Shown here: positions 22,085 through 33,847 of the stretch, piece after piece
Numbering within the stretch: the stretch's first letter is position 1
Layout: each line of letters opens with the position of its first letter
Assembly (NCBI RefSeq): GCF_964656455.1
Contig: NC_135720.1
Span: forward strand, 111,612,696 to 111,676,695
DNA: 64,000 bases
Reading direction: 5' to 3'
DNA from: Halichoerus grypus
Taxonomy: Eukaryota; Chordata; Mammalia; Carnivora; Phocidae
The notes under the pieces: model-generated
Database searches by the model: none
Told to the model about the DNA's origin: nothing
What the model saw: the letters and a program-made list of their open reading frames with translations, nothing else
Made by a program: the position numbers and the translations under genes

Positions 22085-22524
22085 TCCTTCCCACACAAGC
22101 ACCACCCTGGCTGGGGCGGCGGGAGGGGCCGTCTGCAGGCCTGGCCCAGCTCACACAGTGTCTCCAGGAGGGCTGGGTGCTTGGGTCCTGACCAGAGTTG
22201 AGTCCACTCCCAGCATTGATCTCCCCTCAGAGTCCTTGGCAAGAGCCTCCTTTCTCTGGGTAACAGGGGCTCAGGCCAAGTGCTGTGTGCATTCCACTGC
22301 CCCTACTGTGTGGTGGACAGGTCCTCAGGGGCAAAAATATAGTAACCCAGGTCGCACCCACTGGGTGCTGAGGACAAGTAGGAGGATGGAAACCACGTGG
22401 ACCCTACCCCTGAGGATTGGGCAAGATGAGGAAGATGTACTTGGCTTATGGAAGGACGCAGGAACACAAGATGTATTTGGTAAAAAAAAAAAAAAAAAAG
22501 ACGGGCCAACCAAAACCTGAATCC

Positions 22525-22680
22525 TGGTTTTGCTCCTTTGCTCGCTGTGTTTTTGGCAGTTTTCTTAATCAGATCAGTGGCAGTAATAGTACCCACCTCA
22601 TAGGGCTGGAAGGAGGATTAAGTGAGATCAAATGTATGTAAGGACCCAGGACAGCACCTGCCACTCAGAACAGTGGACAA
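22525..22680 (+). mobile_element. MIR fragment upstream of PI16
   Basis: AATAGTACCCACCTCATAGG, GGATTAAGTGAGATCAAATG and AGGACAGCACCTGCCACTCA match the MIR 3' half. Confidence 0.75.
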
Positions 22681-23212
22681 CAACTACCCACATGGCGTGG
22701 CCTTGGCCAGCTCCCAGCCCCGGGGGGGGCAGGACTCCTGGCCACGGGAAAAGAGACTGAGGTGGTTCCCACTCTCGTTGTATCCTGGAATAGGGCTTTT
22801 CGATACGGATAAAATGTTGGCTTCTTCATACCCTTTATGAATGCATATGCTTGAGGTGCTCGTTTGGAAGTGGGATGCTGGGATCTTTCCTGCTCTGAAC
22901 ATCTAGAAAATAGAATGTGTCTGTTTTTGAAATCAAGAGAGAGCAGAAAAGCAGAGGGATGAGTGAGCTGATGCAGCAGGAGTTCTGAGGGGAGGGCATT
23001 AGAAAGGAAGCAGGCCCAGTGGCCAAGCACTTACACTGTAATGACCATGCAAGGCAGGGACCAAGGTCTTGGCCTTCATGAGGCAGGAATTTGGAAACCA
23101 GTACTCTTGGGTTGAGCTGGGATCCTTAAAGCCTGCACTCTCAGGGAATGGGGACCTAGAAAAAGCCTACTCGCTGGCTTTCTGGCTTTGGAAAGCGGCA
23201 AGAAAACTTGTC

Positions 23213-23422
23213 TCTGCTCAGGTTTCCGGGTAAAAACAAAAGCAAAAACAAAAACAACTTGGATCACACACACACACACACACACACCTGTTAGAACTAA
23301 TTTAAAAATTCAGCAAAGTTGTAAGACAAGAAATCAGCACACAAAACAAGTGGTATTTCTATATACTACCAATGAATAACTCAAAAAGGAAATTAAGAAA
23401 CAATTCCATTTACAATAGCAAT
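23213..23422 (+). repeat. Direct duplication, copy 1 (about 210 bp)
   Basis: Starts at TCTGCTCAGGTTTCCGGGTA, includes a (CA)n run and the first ~130 bp of an L1 fragment. A near-identical copy is at 24384-24592, about 1.17 kb downstream. Confidence 0.93.
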
Positions 23423-23862
23423 AAAAAGAATAAAATACTTAGGAGTAAACTTAACCAAGGAGGCACAAGACTTGCGCATTTAAAACTACAAAACATTGCT
23501 GAAAGAAATTAAAGAAGACACGAATAAATGAAAAGACATCCCACGTTCATGGATTAGAAGTCTTAATACTACCGAAAGCAATCTACAGGGTCAGTGCAAT
23601 CCCTATCAAAATCCCAATGATGTTTTTTTGCAGAAATAAAAAAATCCATCCCCCAAAATCATATGAAATCTCAAAGGATTCTAAACAATCTTGAGAAAGA
23701 GAAACAAAGTTGGAGGTCTCACATTTCCTGATTTTAAAACTAACTTCAAAGCTACAGTAATCAAAACAGTGTGGTATTGACATAAAAAACAGACGTATAG
23801 ACCAATGGAATAGACTACAGATCCCAGTAATAAACTCTTGCATATACGATCAAATGATTTTT

Positions 23863-24056
23863 TTTTTTTTTTTAAGATTTTATTTATTTGCGAGAGAGAG
23901 AATGAGAGACAGAGAGCATGAGAGGGAAGAGGGTCAGAGGGAGAAGCAGACTCCCTGCTGAGCAGGGAGCCCCATGTGGGACTCGATCCCGGGACTCCAG
24001 GATCATGACCTGAGCCGAAGGCAGTCGCTTAACCAACTGAGCCACTCAGGTGCCCG
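23863..24056 (-). mobile_element. CAN-SINE inserted in L1
   Basis: Target-site duplication CGATCAAATGATTTTT at 23847-23862 and 24057-24072, perfect over 16 bp. Confidence 0.95.
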
Positions 24057-24383
24057 CGATCAAATGATTTTTGACAAGGGTGTCAAAACCATTTAAAGGG
24101 GAAAGGGCAGTCTTTTCAACAAACTGTGCTGGGAAAACTGGATACCCACATGCAAATGAATGAAGTTGGACCTTTACTTTGCACTATATACAAAAATCAA
24201 CTCAAAATGGATCAGAGACCTATGCATAAGAGCTAAAACTACAAAACAAGAGAAGAAAACATAAGGGAAGAACTTCATGACATTGGATTTGGCAGGGATG
24301 TTTTTGGGTGTGACACTAAAATAAAGGCAACAAAAGAAAATATAGATGAATTTCATCTCAAAGTATGAAATCAAAGTATGAAA

Positions 24384-24592
24384 TCTGCTCAGGTCTCTGG
24401 GTAAAAACAAAAGCAAAAACAAAAACTTGGATCACACACACACACACACACACACACCTGTTAGAACTAATTTAAAAATTCAGCAAAGTTGTAAGATATG
24501 AAATCAGCACACAAAACAAGTGGTATTTCTATATACTAACAATGAATAACTCAAAAAGGAAATTAAGAAACAATTCCATTTACAATAGTAAT
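24384..24592 (+). repeat. Direct duplication, copy 2
   Basis: About eight substitutions, one 3-bp gap and a CA-length difference separate it from 23213-23422. It sits between two L1 segments and follows a 13-bp tandem repeat (24358-24370, 24371-24383). Confidence 0.93.
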
Positions 24593-25601
24593 GAATACAA
24601 TAGCAGTGAAAAGGCAACCCATGGAATGGGAGGCAATACTATGAAATCATATATCTGATAAGGGACTAATATAGATAAAGAACTTCTACAATTCAAGAAC
24701 AAAACAACCCAAACAACCTGAATAAAAAATGGACAGAGGACTTGAATAGACATTTCTCCAAAGAAGATATACAAGTGAGCAAAAAGCATGTGAAAAGATG
24801 CTCAATGTCACCAGTCATTAGGGAAATGCAAATCAAAACCACAATAAGATATCACTTCATACCCATTAGGATGGCTATTATAACAACAACACTCCCCCCA
24901 AAATAGCAAGTGTTGGCAAAGATACAGTGAAATTAACACCCTTGTGCATGAGGCTGAAAATGTAAAATGGTGCAGCCACTGCAGAAGACAGTATGGTGGT
25001 TACTGAGAAAAACTAAACAGAATTACATTATGATCCAACAAGTCTACTTCTGGATATATATCCAAAAGAAGTTAAAGCAGAGATTTGGACAGAGAGTGAA
25101 ACACAAATGTTCATAGCAGCACTATTCACAATAGCTAAAACGTGGAAAGGACCCAAATGCCCATCAGTGAACAATGGATAAACAAAATGTGGTCTATGCA
25201 TACAATGAAATATTATTCAGCCTTCAAAAGGTAGGGAATCCTGTCACAGGGTATGACATGGATGAACCCTGAAGACATTCTGCTAAGTGAAATAAGCCAG
25301 ACACAAAAAGACAGATATTGTATGATTCCACTTACATGAGGGACATAGAGTAGTCAGATTCATAGAGACAGAAAGTAGAATGGTAGTTTCCAGGGGCTGG
25401 AGGAGAGGGAAATGAAGAGTCATTTTTTAATGGGTACAGTTTCAGTTTGGGAAGATGAAAAATTCTGGAACCGGATGTGGGGATGGTTGCACAACAATGT
25501 GAAAGTACTTAATGCCACTGAACTATATGCATAAAAATGGGTAAAATAGTAAATTTTATGGTATGCATATTTTACCACAGACAAAACAAAACTTGGAAAT
25601 T

Positions 25602-25792
25602 CTTTTTTTTTTTTTAAGATTTTATTTATTTGAGAGAGAGAATGCACACAGGCAGGGGGAGAGGCAGAGGGAGAGGGAGAAGCAGGCTCCTCGCTGAGCA
25701 GGGAGCCTGATGCAGGACTCAATCCCAGGACCCTGGAATCATGACCTGAGCTGAAGGCAGATGCTTAAGTGACTGAGCCACCCGGGCGCCCC
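25602..25792 (-). mobile_element. CAN-SINE
   Basis: Flanking repeat AAAACTTGGAAATT / AAAACTTGGGAATT at 25588-25601 and 25793-25806; inserted at the 3' end of the L1. Confidence 0.94.
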
Positions 25793-26624
25793 AAAACTTG
25801 GGAATTTTTTCGTCCAGAGTGGGATGGATATTGAGTAGTGGTGGTGGTGGTGGGAGTAATCTCAGCAGAAATAAGGTAAAATCATGTCTGGAGGGAGCTT
25901 TCACAACCCAGGCCACTTGGGCCATCCACGAGGGAAAACAATCCTCAGCTTTAGCGCACAATCAGAAATTATAAAACACATGAGGAACTGAGCTCCTGCG
26001 AGCAGCAGCATACAACACAAATTTGAGATAATAGAACAATCTGGAAGACTTTCAAATAACTATATTAATGATGATGAAGGAAATAAATAGGTAGCTGGAA
26101 AAGGGAGCAGGCAGATTTAGGAGGTAGAATGGAGCGTGGTGGGAGAGAATTTGAAGAGTTCAGGAAAATGGGTCAGTCTGTGGGGAAGAGAAGAGGTGAA
26201 CCTCCAGGGTAAAGTCCAAGCAGAGCAGAAAAGGGTAGGAGCGACCAGATCCCACCATCTGACCAGACCCCGGCCCAGCCGGCGGGGGCAGCTATCCCAG
26301 CATGATTAGTTGATGAAGCTGCGAGATGGGTATCTTTCCTCTAGGGACAGGTGAACATGGCAAGTGCCTGACCGCAGCTGGGGCTTGAGATAGAAATAGG
26401 GAGATTTAGAAGAAAACTTCCCAGGGAGTAAAGTGCTGAGACCCCGCCTGGAGGGGGCTGGACAGAAATGGGAAGGACAAGGTTCTCAGATGCCTCCCGG
26501 GCAGAAGCAGGCAGGGTGCTCAGGCTGCCCTGTGTGGCCACCCCCGAGGCCTCTGCCTGGCCCCTCGACAGCAGGGAAGAACAGCTTTGTAGGCTCAGTA
26601 CACTGGGCAGCATTCACTCGCTCC

Positions 26625-26735
26625 TCATTCATTCATTCAGCAAAGATTCACAGAGCTTCTCCGCTGTGCCAGGTGCTGAGCTGGGTAAGACAGACCTGGT
26701 CCCCACTGTCATGAAGCAGGAGATCCGCCAGGAAA
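26625..26735 (-). mobile_element. Ancient L2/MIR-type fragment
   Basis: TTCATTCATTCAGCAAAGAT ... GTGCCAGGTGCTGAGCTGGG has the inverted L2-type 3' end pattern. Confidence 0.55.
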
Positions 26736-26764
26736 CATTGGGTGGCGTTGTGGGGAGAAGAGTG

Positions 26765-26950
26765 TGGGGCTTTCTAGCTGGGTGGCCTTGGGCAAGCTAT
26801 TTCCCTGCTTGCTGGCCTCGGTTTCCTCATCTGTATATTGGACTTAGAACAGAAGCCACTCCATAGGATGGTTGGGAGCATTAAATGAGTTAATACACAG
26901 GTAGGTCTTGGGATAGTGTCTGGCACCCTCTAAGTGCTCACTGAGTTAGC
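26765..26950 (+). mobile_element. MIR, nearly complete
   Basis: TAGCTGGGTGGCCTTGGGCA, TCGGTTTCCTCATCTGTATA, ATTAAATGAGTTAATACACA and GTGTCTGGCACCCTCTAAGT in order. Confidence 0.85.
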
Positions 26951-26963
26951 CAGTATGAATGTA

Positions 26964-26969
<6 letters not shown>

Positions 26970-27014
<45 letters not shown>
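26970..27014. repeat. (ATT)n microsatellite
   Basis: About 15 pure trinucleotide units directly after the MIR. Confidence 0.96.
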
Positions 27015-27309
27015 AGGTGGGAGAATTAACAGGGCCTCAAGTTGTAGCAGAGAGAAAAAAATACAGCAACCTCCTCGCCTTTTCCCCTGGGCAGCTGGAA
27101 GGGGAGGACACGCATAACTCTGAGGGGCTGGGGCGCTGGTGTGAGTTGGGGGTGGGGGAGGGTGGAGAAGGAGGAGCCTGGTTTGCCTGAGAGCGAAGGG
27201 TGAGTTGGGAACAAAGACTTGGGAGGTTGACCATAGCTAGCCTCCGCGTCTGGGGACAAGGGCGTGCGGCTAGGAAGGCCCACTCTGCACGTGCACATTC
27301 CCGAGTGGT

Positions 27310-27430
27310 TCTCAGAGCCCTTGCCACGTGGGCGATCTCATTTACTCCTCATATGACAGCTCTGAGGTGGGTCTCGTCATCACCGCACACAAAGAAACGT
27401 GCTCAGAGAGGTTCTGTGCCTGAGGTTGGG
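27310..27430 (-). mobile_element. MIR fragment, diverged
   Basis: ATCTCATTTACTCCTCATAT, then TCTGAGGTGGGTCTCGTCAT and GCTCAGAGAGGTTCTGTGCC. Confidence 0.6.
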
Positions 27431-27645
27431 GGCGGCTGGGACCAGAGCCTGGGAGCTGCCGCTAGGGGGAGCAAGAGAGCGAGAGAGCGGGAGAGCGGGC
27501 GTTGCGGGCCCGCTGCCAGGAGAGAGAGGCGGGGAGGACAGACGGGAGGTCAAGTTAGGGGAATGCGAGAGCGAAGGAGAGGGGGAGGGAGAGGTGACAG
27601 AATCAGGCACACAGAGGATTGGCTGTGGTTTTCATCAACTGTGTT

Positions 27646-27834
27646 GTTTTTTTTTTAAAGATTTTATTTATTTATTTGACAGAGAGAGACAGCGAGAGAG
27701 GGAACACAAGCAGGGGGAGTGGGAGAGGGAGAAGCAGGCTTCCTGCTGAGCAGGGAGCTGGATGCGGGACTTGATCCCGGCATCATGACCTGAGCGAAGG
27801 CAGACGCTTAACGACTGAGCCACCCAGGCGCCCC
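27646..27834 (-). mobile_element. CAN-SINE
   Basis: Target-site duplication TCAACTGTGTT at 27635-27645 and 27835-27845. Confidence 0.95.
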
Positions 27835-27887
27835 TCAACTGTGTTTTTATCTGTAAACCAGGATTGGGAGGAAATAAACCTTTTCTT

Positions 27888-28000
27888 TGTTATTTTTAAA
27901 TTGTAATTAATATAAAATTATATATAATTTATTTCTAAATCTAAACTTACATAAATATATATTTATTATTTCTTTATTATTATGGAGTTATTATCAATAC
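27888..28000. repeat. AT-rich low-complexity tract
   Basis: Long runs of A/T such as ATTATATATAATTTATTTCT. Confidence 0.75.
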
Positions 28001-28319
28001 ATATTTTACATCAAGTTTCATTTCGAATAGCAGTATACTTGCACCACAAAATAATTAAGCCAGAGAGGGGAAAAAAATTCCACCTCTAGTATTTTCTTCT
28101 TATCTCTGAGCAGGTGCTCCTCCAAGTGTGGTCCGTGGCCCAGTGCCATTCTGCCAGATGTTCGTTACTGTCCCTCGGCACAGCAGGTGCAGAAAACAAG
28201 AGCGAGACTTGAGAAACTCCTGCAGCAACCCAGCAGAGTTGTTCTACATCTGGGGAATCTGGGATTTACAAATTGGGGCTTGTAGTTTGCATATCTGCGT
28301 TTCATTTCATTTTTCTAAT

Positions 28320-28726
28320 AGTTAATTTTTTAACTTTTTATTTTGAAATAATCATAGACTCACAGAAAGCCACAAAGATAACACAGCATTCCATGAATCC
28401 TTTGCCTAGTGTCCCCTCACGGTGACATCTTCTATAACCGTAGCCCAATATCAAAACCAGGAAAGTGCTGTTCACTGAATGACAGCCTTTGGTCAGATGT
28501 GACCTAGCCGTATATGTGTGTGTGCATATAGGTGTCCGTGTGTGTCGTTCCGTGCTGTTTGCTCTCAGATCCTGCAGTCCTCACGACAACCAAGACACAG
28601 AACCTAAAGCAGCTCTCTGCTTCTACCCCTTTAAAGTCACGCACGCCACCCCTAATGCTGTCCCTGGCAACCACGACTTTGTTCTCCGTAGCTATACTTT
28701 TCTCATTTTAAGAATTCATGTAAATG
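28320..28726. mobile_element. Old LINE-type fragment
   Basis: Segments such as TTTTGAAATAATCATAGACT, GTGTCCCCTCACGGTGACAT and CCCTGGCAACCACGACTTTG resemble an old L1 3' region that I cannot place in a subfamily. Confidence 0.5.
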
Positions 28727-28897
28727 GGGGCGCCTGGGTGGCTCAGTCGTTAAGCGTCTGCCTTCAGCTCAGGTCATGGTCCCAGGGTCCTGGGATGAGC
28801 CCTGCTCGGGCTCCCTGCTCAGTGGGGAGTCTGCTTCTCCCCTTCCCCCTGCTCGTGCTTTCTCTCTCTCAAATAAGTAAATAAAATCTGAAAAAAG
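28727..28897 (+). mobile_element. CAN-SINE, short body
   Basis: Head GGGCGCCTGGGTGGCTCAGT, tail AAATAAGTAAATAAAATCTG. No convincing flanking duplication found. Confidence 0.92.
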
Positions 28898-28904
28898 GTG
28901 GGGG

Positions 28905-29341
28905 CTGCAACGGGTCCCTGGGGCCGCACAACAAATCACCACAAACTGGGTGGCTTCAAACAACAGAAACGTATTCTCTCACAGTTCTGGAAGCTAGAGG
29001 ACTGAGATCAAAGTGCTGGCAGGGCCCAGCCCCCTCTGAAGAATTCTTCCTGGCTTTTCCAGCCTCATGCGGCTGCTAGCAATCCTCCTGTTCCTTGGCT
29101 TGAGGCTGTGTCACTCTGCCTGTTGTCACATGGCCTTCTTCCCTGTGTGTCTGTGGCTTCCCATGGCCTTCTTGGAAGCACACCAGTCATTGGATTTCGG
29201 GCACACCCTAATCCCAGAGGACTTCTCCTTAATTTGATTACATCCGCAAAGACCTTATTCCCACACAAGCTCACGCTCACAGGTACCGGGGGTTAGGACT
29301 TGAACATATCTTTCAGGGGGACACAATTCAACCCACAACAG
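28905..29341 (-). mobile_element. Solo MLT1-type LTR (ERVL-MaLR)
   Basis: The minus strand reads TGTTGTGGGTTGAATTGTGT ... GTCCTAACCCCCGGTACCTG ... CCAGAACTGTGAGAGAATAC ... TTTGAAGCCACCCAGTTTGT, the classic order of an MLT1 LTR. Confidence 0.8.
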
Positions 29342-29344
29342 TGG

Positions 29345-29776
29345 CTAGAATAAAAAATAGAGTCAACCACAAATCCTGACCAGGACGGGAGGAACTAGAT
29401 CCTTCATACACTGCAGCAGGAGAACAGTTTGAAAGTTTTTATAAAACTAAATACATACTTACCATACATCTCAGCGATCACAGTCTTGAGCATTTATCCC
29501 AGAGAAACGAAAATTCACGTTCACCCAAAAATCTGTACGCGATGTTCATACCAGCTTCATTCATAATAAACAAAACATGGAAACAACCCGAATATCTTTC
29601 AGCCAGTGAAAAGTTAAACAAACTGGGTATATCCCTACCATGGATATTGCTCAGCCATAGGAAGGAGTGAGCTGTTGATACGTGTCACAAAGTGGCTGGA
29701 TCTCCAGGGCATTCATGCTCAGTGAAAAAGCTGATCTCAAAGGCTACGTGCTATATGATTTCATTTACATGAGTTC
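29345..29776 (+). mobile_element. L1 3' fragment
   Basis: AATCTGTACGCGATGTTCAT, then ACCAGCTTCATTCATAATAA and TGCTATATGATTTCATTTAC, as in L1 ORF2 ends. Confidence 0.8.
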
Positions 29777-29964
29777 TTTTTTTTTTTTAAAGATTTTATT
29801 TTTACTTATTTGAGAGAGAGAGAGAGCATGAGCAGGGGGAGGGAGGGAGAGGGAGAAGCAGATCCCCACTGAGCAGGGAGCCTGATGCAGGGCTGGATCC
29901 CAGGACCCTGGGATCATGACCTGAACCAAAGGCGGATGCTTAACTGACTGAGCCACCCAAGGGC
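29777..29964 (-). mobile_element. CAN-SINE between two opposed L1 pieces
   Basis: T-run, GATTTTATTTTTACTTATTT tail, head ending CCTTGGGTGGCTCAGTCAG on the minus strand. No clear duplication at its ends. Confidence 0.92.
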
Positions 29965-30385
29965 CACTTGCTGCAGCCCTTCTGATAGGTGCGTGGTGAG
30001 GTCTCATGGGGTTTTCATTCGCATTTCCCGGTGGAGAAGGAGAGTGAACATGATTTTATGTGCTTGCGTGCCATCCTCTTTGGTAAAGAGGTTCATGTCT
30101 AATGCCCATTTCTAGTTGGATTGTTTTGATTTTTTTCCACTGTTGAATTTTGAGAGTTTTTATTTATTTTTTAAGATTAATTTATTTATTTGAGAGAGAG
30201 ATTGAGAGAGAGGCTGTCCTAAGCAGACTCCGCACTGAGCGAGGATCCTGACACAGAGTTCGATCCCACGACCCCGAGATCACCACCTGAGCCGAAACCA
30301 AGAGTCGGGCGCTCAACCCATTGTGCCACCAGGGTCCCCTTGAGAGTTTGTAAAAAGACTGGTCCTTTGATAGATGTGTGTTTGT
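29965..30385 (-). mobile_element. L1 fragment, opposite orientation, split by a CAN-SINE
   Basis: TTTTCATTCGCATTTCCCGG ... AATGCCCATTTCTAGTTGGA is inverted L1 ORF2 sequence; it resumes after the SINE at 30160-30339. Confidence 0.65.
30160..30339 (-). mobile_element. CAN-SINE, diverged
   Basis: Target-site duplication TTGAGAGTTT at 30150-30159 and 30340-30349. Confidence 0.9.
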
Positions 30386-30857
30386 CATTTATTTTTACAG
30401 TACTTTACCAAACTTGGTTTGTGACGGACTGGAAATGTTATGAAAACAAGCTGGTCCTTCGCCTCTGATCGTTTGAGAAGCACAGTCCTAGTATGTTTCC
30501 CTCCTCTTTCCTTAATGCAACAATAGCACCCATACTGTGTTGGCTCCTGATGTTTGTCCCCCACATAGTTCGTTGTAAATAATTTCTCCAACTTGCTCTG
30601 TATCCTTTAAACCACCACCCACAGTGTTTGCACCATATGCCAGAGAAGGGCTGTGTATAGCTTCCTCAGCCAGTCCCCAAGCTCAGACATCAGCCTATTA
30701 ACCACTGGGGGACTTAGGGACAACTGTGACTCACTAGCCTTTGGGCACAAGGCCTTTTCTTATATTTTGGATATTATCTTTTAGTTCCCATTCTCACCAC
30801 TGTAGCTCAGCTCACTCTTTTATTAGGGTTCCGGTGTCAGAGTCAGGCCAGGTTGGC

Positions 30858-31060
30858 ACTTTTTTTTTTTTTTTTAGATTTTATTTATTTATTTGACACA
30901 GAGAGAGAGAGAGCACAAGCAGGGGGAGCAGCAGGCAGAGGGAGAGGGAGAAGCAGTCTCCCCGCTGAGCAGGGAGCTTGATGCGGGGCTCCATCCCAGG
31001 ACCCTGAGATCATGACCTGAGCCGAAGGCAGATGCTTAACCCACTGAGCCCCCCAGGCAT
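30858..31060 (-). mobile_element. CAN-SINE
   Basis: Target-site duplication CCAGGTTGGC at 30848-30857 and 31061-31070. Confidence 0.95.
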
Positions 31061-31221
31061 CCAGGTTGGCCCATTCTTTCCTTGCATGGAAACAAAAGGT
31101 CACTGGTGCTGAATGGACCCCGCACCGCCCCAGTCCCAGCCACTTGATGGTAGAGCAAGAGCGAAACTTCACTTTGATTCCATCACAGTGGCTCCAAAGC
31201 AGGGGGAGCAGAGCGTGAGAA

Positions 31222-31275
31222 AAACAGAGATCCTTTTATTTTTATTTTTAATTTTTTTAAACAGAGATCCTTTTA
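31222..31275 (-). mobile_element. Tail-only retroposon insertion
   Basis: AAACAGAGATCCTTTTA occurs at 31222-31238 and again at 31259-31275, enclosing only about 20 bp of T-rich sequence (31239-31258). Confidence 0.75.
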
Positions 31276-33116
31276 AAGGACAGACAAGGGCCTCAGAGAG
31301 CATCAGAGAACCATGTCCAAGGGTGGAAGCCAGTCTGCTCAAAATGCTGAAAGAGACAGTCCTGATTTAGGGGGTCATAGAGAAGAAAATGCCAGGCCTC
31401 CTTCCCTCACACCCATTCGCTTTATGCCTCTTCTGCTGCCCCCCAGGCCGCCAGCTCACTTGGAAACTGCTGCCCTGGTTTTTCAGACCCATGTGTTGGG
31501 CAGCTGCGAACAGGCTCCCCCCCGCCCCCCTTTTGTCCTGAATCAAAGTATTGCCTCTCTTCCGGTTTCCCTCATTTTGCTTCTCACTCTCTTCAGCCCT
31601 AAGCAAGGGAAGCGAGATCTGCAGCTTGTCATGGACCACCTGGGCAGGTCCACCCGAACCCCTCCACGGCCCCTCTGCCCAGCGGGGAGACTGAAAGCCT
31701 CTCTCATTCCCCCACCCCACCCCCCCGCACACATGCCTGGCACTTTCCCAGTTTGTGGAGTAGCTTCCTGCCTTTGCGTCCCCTGGGCCCCCACACGTCC
31801 TTCCTGTCACTCCGGCCTCAAACTAAAAGTGATACCTGTGTAGGGGAACCCTGCCAGCCCCTAGAGTTTTTTCTTTCTGAAGCAGTTTCAAGGACCCCTC
31901 TCCGCAGTCTTCCTAAGATGGTGGGGTGTGTGGGGGTGTCCCCGGGGAAGGGAGCCACCATGGAAGGGCCACCTGGCTCCTGTGAGCCGGCAGGCCCGAG
32001 TTGCTGAGGGCATGTGCCTCACTCACCTGGAACCCATCGTCCCTTCCCCTCCAGGCCACCCTGGGAAGCCCCCCTTCTTTGGACGGTGAGTTATCTTTGT
32101 GCTTCAGGGTCCTGTCTTCAAGACAGGGCCCAGATCTTTGTCCTTTGGGGATTCTCCAAGCCCAGCCAACACGGGACAGCATATAAACCGGGGCTCAGCA
32201 GATTTTTCCTAACAGCAAGTAGAGGCAATTTAATTTGGTTTAAGTATTTTTCAGTTAAAAAAAAAAAAAAAGACATTTGAAAGATTGTACTCACTTATAA
32301 ATAAGAGTGGTGGGTTCAAAACTTGACTCTATAGATAGGACCAATATGTTAAAAATAATGCCCACCCCGCCTCCCCGTGATCAGGAAGGAGAGAGCAGAG
32401 GAGGGAGTCACACAGATGAAGACCCAGGGAAAGGCCAGGGAGGCCAGACAGAGAGGCCAGGGAGGCAGACTGAGCACCAGAGGAAGAGAGAAAGAGCAGG
32501 TCAGGGGGGTTCAGAGGCAGAAGCAGGTCGGACCCATCCAGGCGCTAAACATGTCATTCACTAGGTGTGGCAAAATCACTGACCCCTCAGACTTCACTTT
32601 GTTCATATGTAAAATGAGATCCTAACATCTGACCTCAGAGTTGCTGGGGTGATTCAATAAAAATGAAGGCCAAACACTTAGCACTTGGTAAATGGTAGCT
32701 GTTTTGAATAGACAGAAAGAGGCAGGAGGTTCCCAGAAGCCTCAGCAGGGGCTGAATGGGATCTGCTAATCGGGTCGGGGGTCTCATGGCTCTAGGAATG
32801 GGCGCTGAGGGGCTCTGAGGAGAGGGCGTCACCCCAAGGTGGGGACCACGACGACGTACTACCCCAAAGAGGAGGGCCTGGCTGCCTAGCTGACACCAAA
32901 TATTAACCAGGCCCCGGCTCTTCGCAGCTCCGCAGAGGCTCCCTCTCCCCCGTGAAAGACCAAGCTCAGCCAATGCCCAAAGCGTGCGGCCAGGAGCCCT
33001 TGGCCTCCCCAGGGCTAGGCGCCTGGCCCAGACCTCCCCTGGGCCGCTGGCTTCCCGGTTCACATTCCTGACAGGGCATAGCTGTCCCAGGACTCTAATG
33101 GGTCATAAATGGCCCT
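31276..33116. other. Intergenic, mostly unique
   Basis: No gene recognised. One MIR-like stretch near 32555-32705 (plus strand: TCATATGTAAAATGAGATCC) and an A-run at 32255-32271. Confidence 0.5.
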
Positions 33117-33645
33117 CTTTGATGAGGCTGACCTTGCTGTCCCTGTGTCTTCAATCAGCTAGGACCTGTCAATTTAGGATGACTCCGCCCCAGTTCTATG
33201 CTGAATTTGTGCAAGCCCCTTCATGAGTACGCAGGCATAAAACTTCCCCGGTTCTGGAGGGACACTGCTGTGGGAAACATGCCCCAACTTGTGTTCTCCC
33301 AACTTGTGGCAAGAAAAACTCTTCCTGGGACGCCTGGGTGGCTCAGTTGGTTAAGCGACTGCCTTCGGCTCAGGTCATGATCCTGGAGTCCCGGGATCGA
33401 GTCCCACATCGGGCTCCCTGCTCGGCAGGGAGTCTGCTTCTCCCTCGGACCCTCCCCCCTCTCATGCTCTCTCTCTCTCATTCTCTCTCTCAAATAAATA
33501 AATAAAAAAAAAAATCTTAAAAAAAAAAAAACAAAAAAAAAACAAAAAAAAAAAAAGAAAAACTCTTCCTTTTTCCACTCTCTGGCTTGGTTGTGTCTCT
33601 GAGCTTTACACCCACCAAGAAGGGAACCCAATTTGGGGTACCAAA
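33117..33645 (+). repeat. 5' LTR, missing most of U3, with CAN-SINE insertion
   Basis: Aligns to the 3' LTR from about TTTGATGAGGCTGACCTTGC through ACCTGTCAATTTAGGATGAC to GGGAACCCAATTTGGGGTA. About 430 bp of U3 present in the 3' LTR is not found here. Confidence 0.8.
33327..33554 (+). mobile_element. CAN-SINE in 5' LTR
   Basis: Target-site duplication AAGAAAAACTCTTCCT at 33311-33326 and 33555-33570. Its tail holds long A runs broken by C. Confidence 0.96.
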
Positions 33646-33847
33646 TTTTGGCGACCCAGATAGGACCAACCAATTTGGGGTCCTCCAGCTCTGAACAGGT
33701 CACATGGTGGGCAGCTCGTCCAGGGAATGCTGTCTACGTTGCTGGGGAAGCTGTGGGAAAGGGCATAGGAGAATCCCTCTTGGCACCTGATTTGTTGGGT
33801 CCTTGTACCTCGACTGGCTGAATGGACTCAGTGGCTGCTCTGGTCAT

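Larger units (their letters stand above)
23290..25590 (+). mobile_element. L1 fragment (ORF2 3' portion to 3' end), rearranged
   Basis: L1 ORF2 sequence such as CAGCACACAAAACAAGTGGT, ATCAAAATCCCAATGATG, AAAAGGCAACCCATGGAATG and ATGTTCATAGCAGCACTATT, ending near TTTTACCACAGACAAAAC. It is interrupted by a CAN-SINE at 23863-24056 and by the duplicated block at 24384-24592. No intact frame. Confidence 0.9.

Noticed and set aside
22430..22500. AAGATGTACTTGG / AAGATGTATTTGG pair followed by an A-run, considered as a retroposon
   Set aside because: The A-run lies outside the pair rather than at the end of an insert between the copies, so the layout does not fit a target-site duplication.
27200..27658. 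Arg-rich 152-codon open frame
   Set aside because: Caused by GA/CG-rich low-complexity DNA next to a CAN-SINE; no domain, no splice context.
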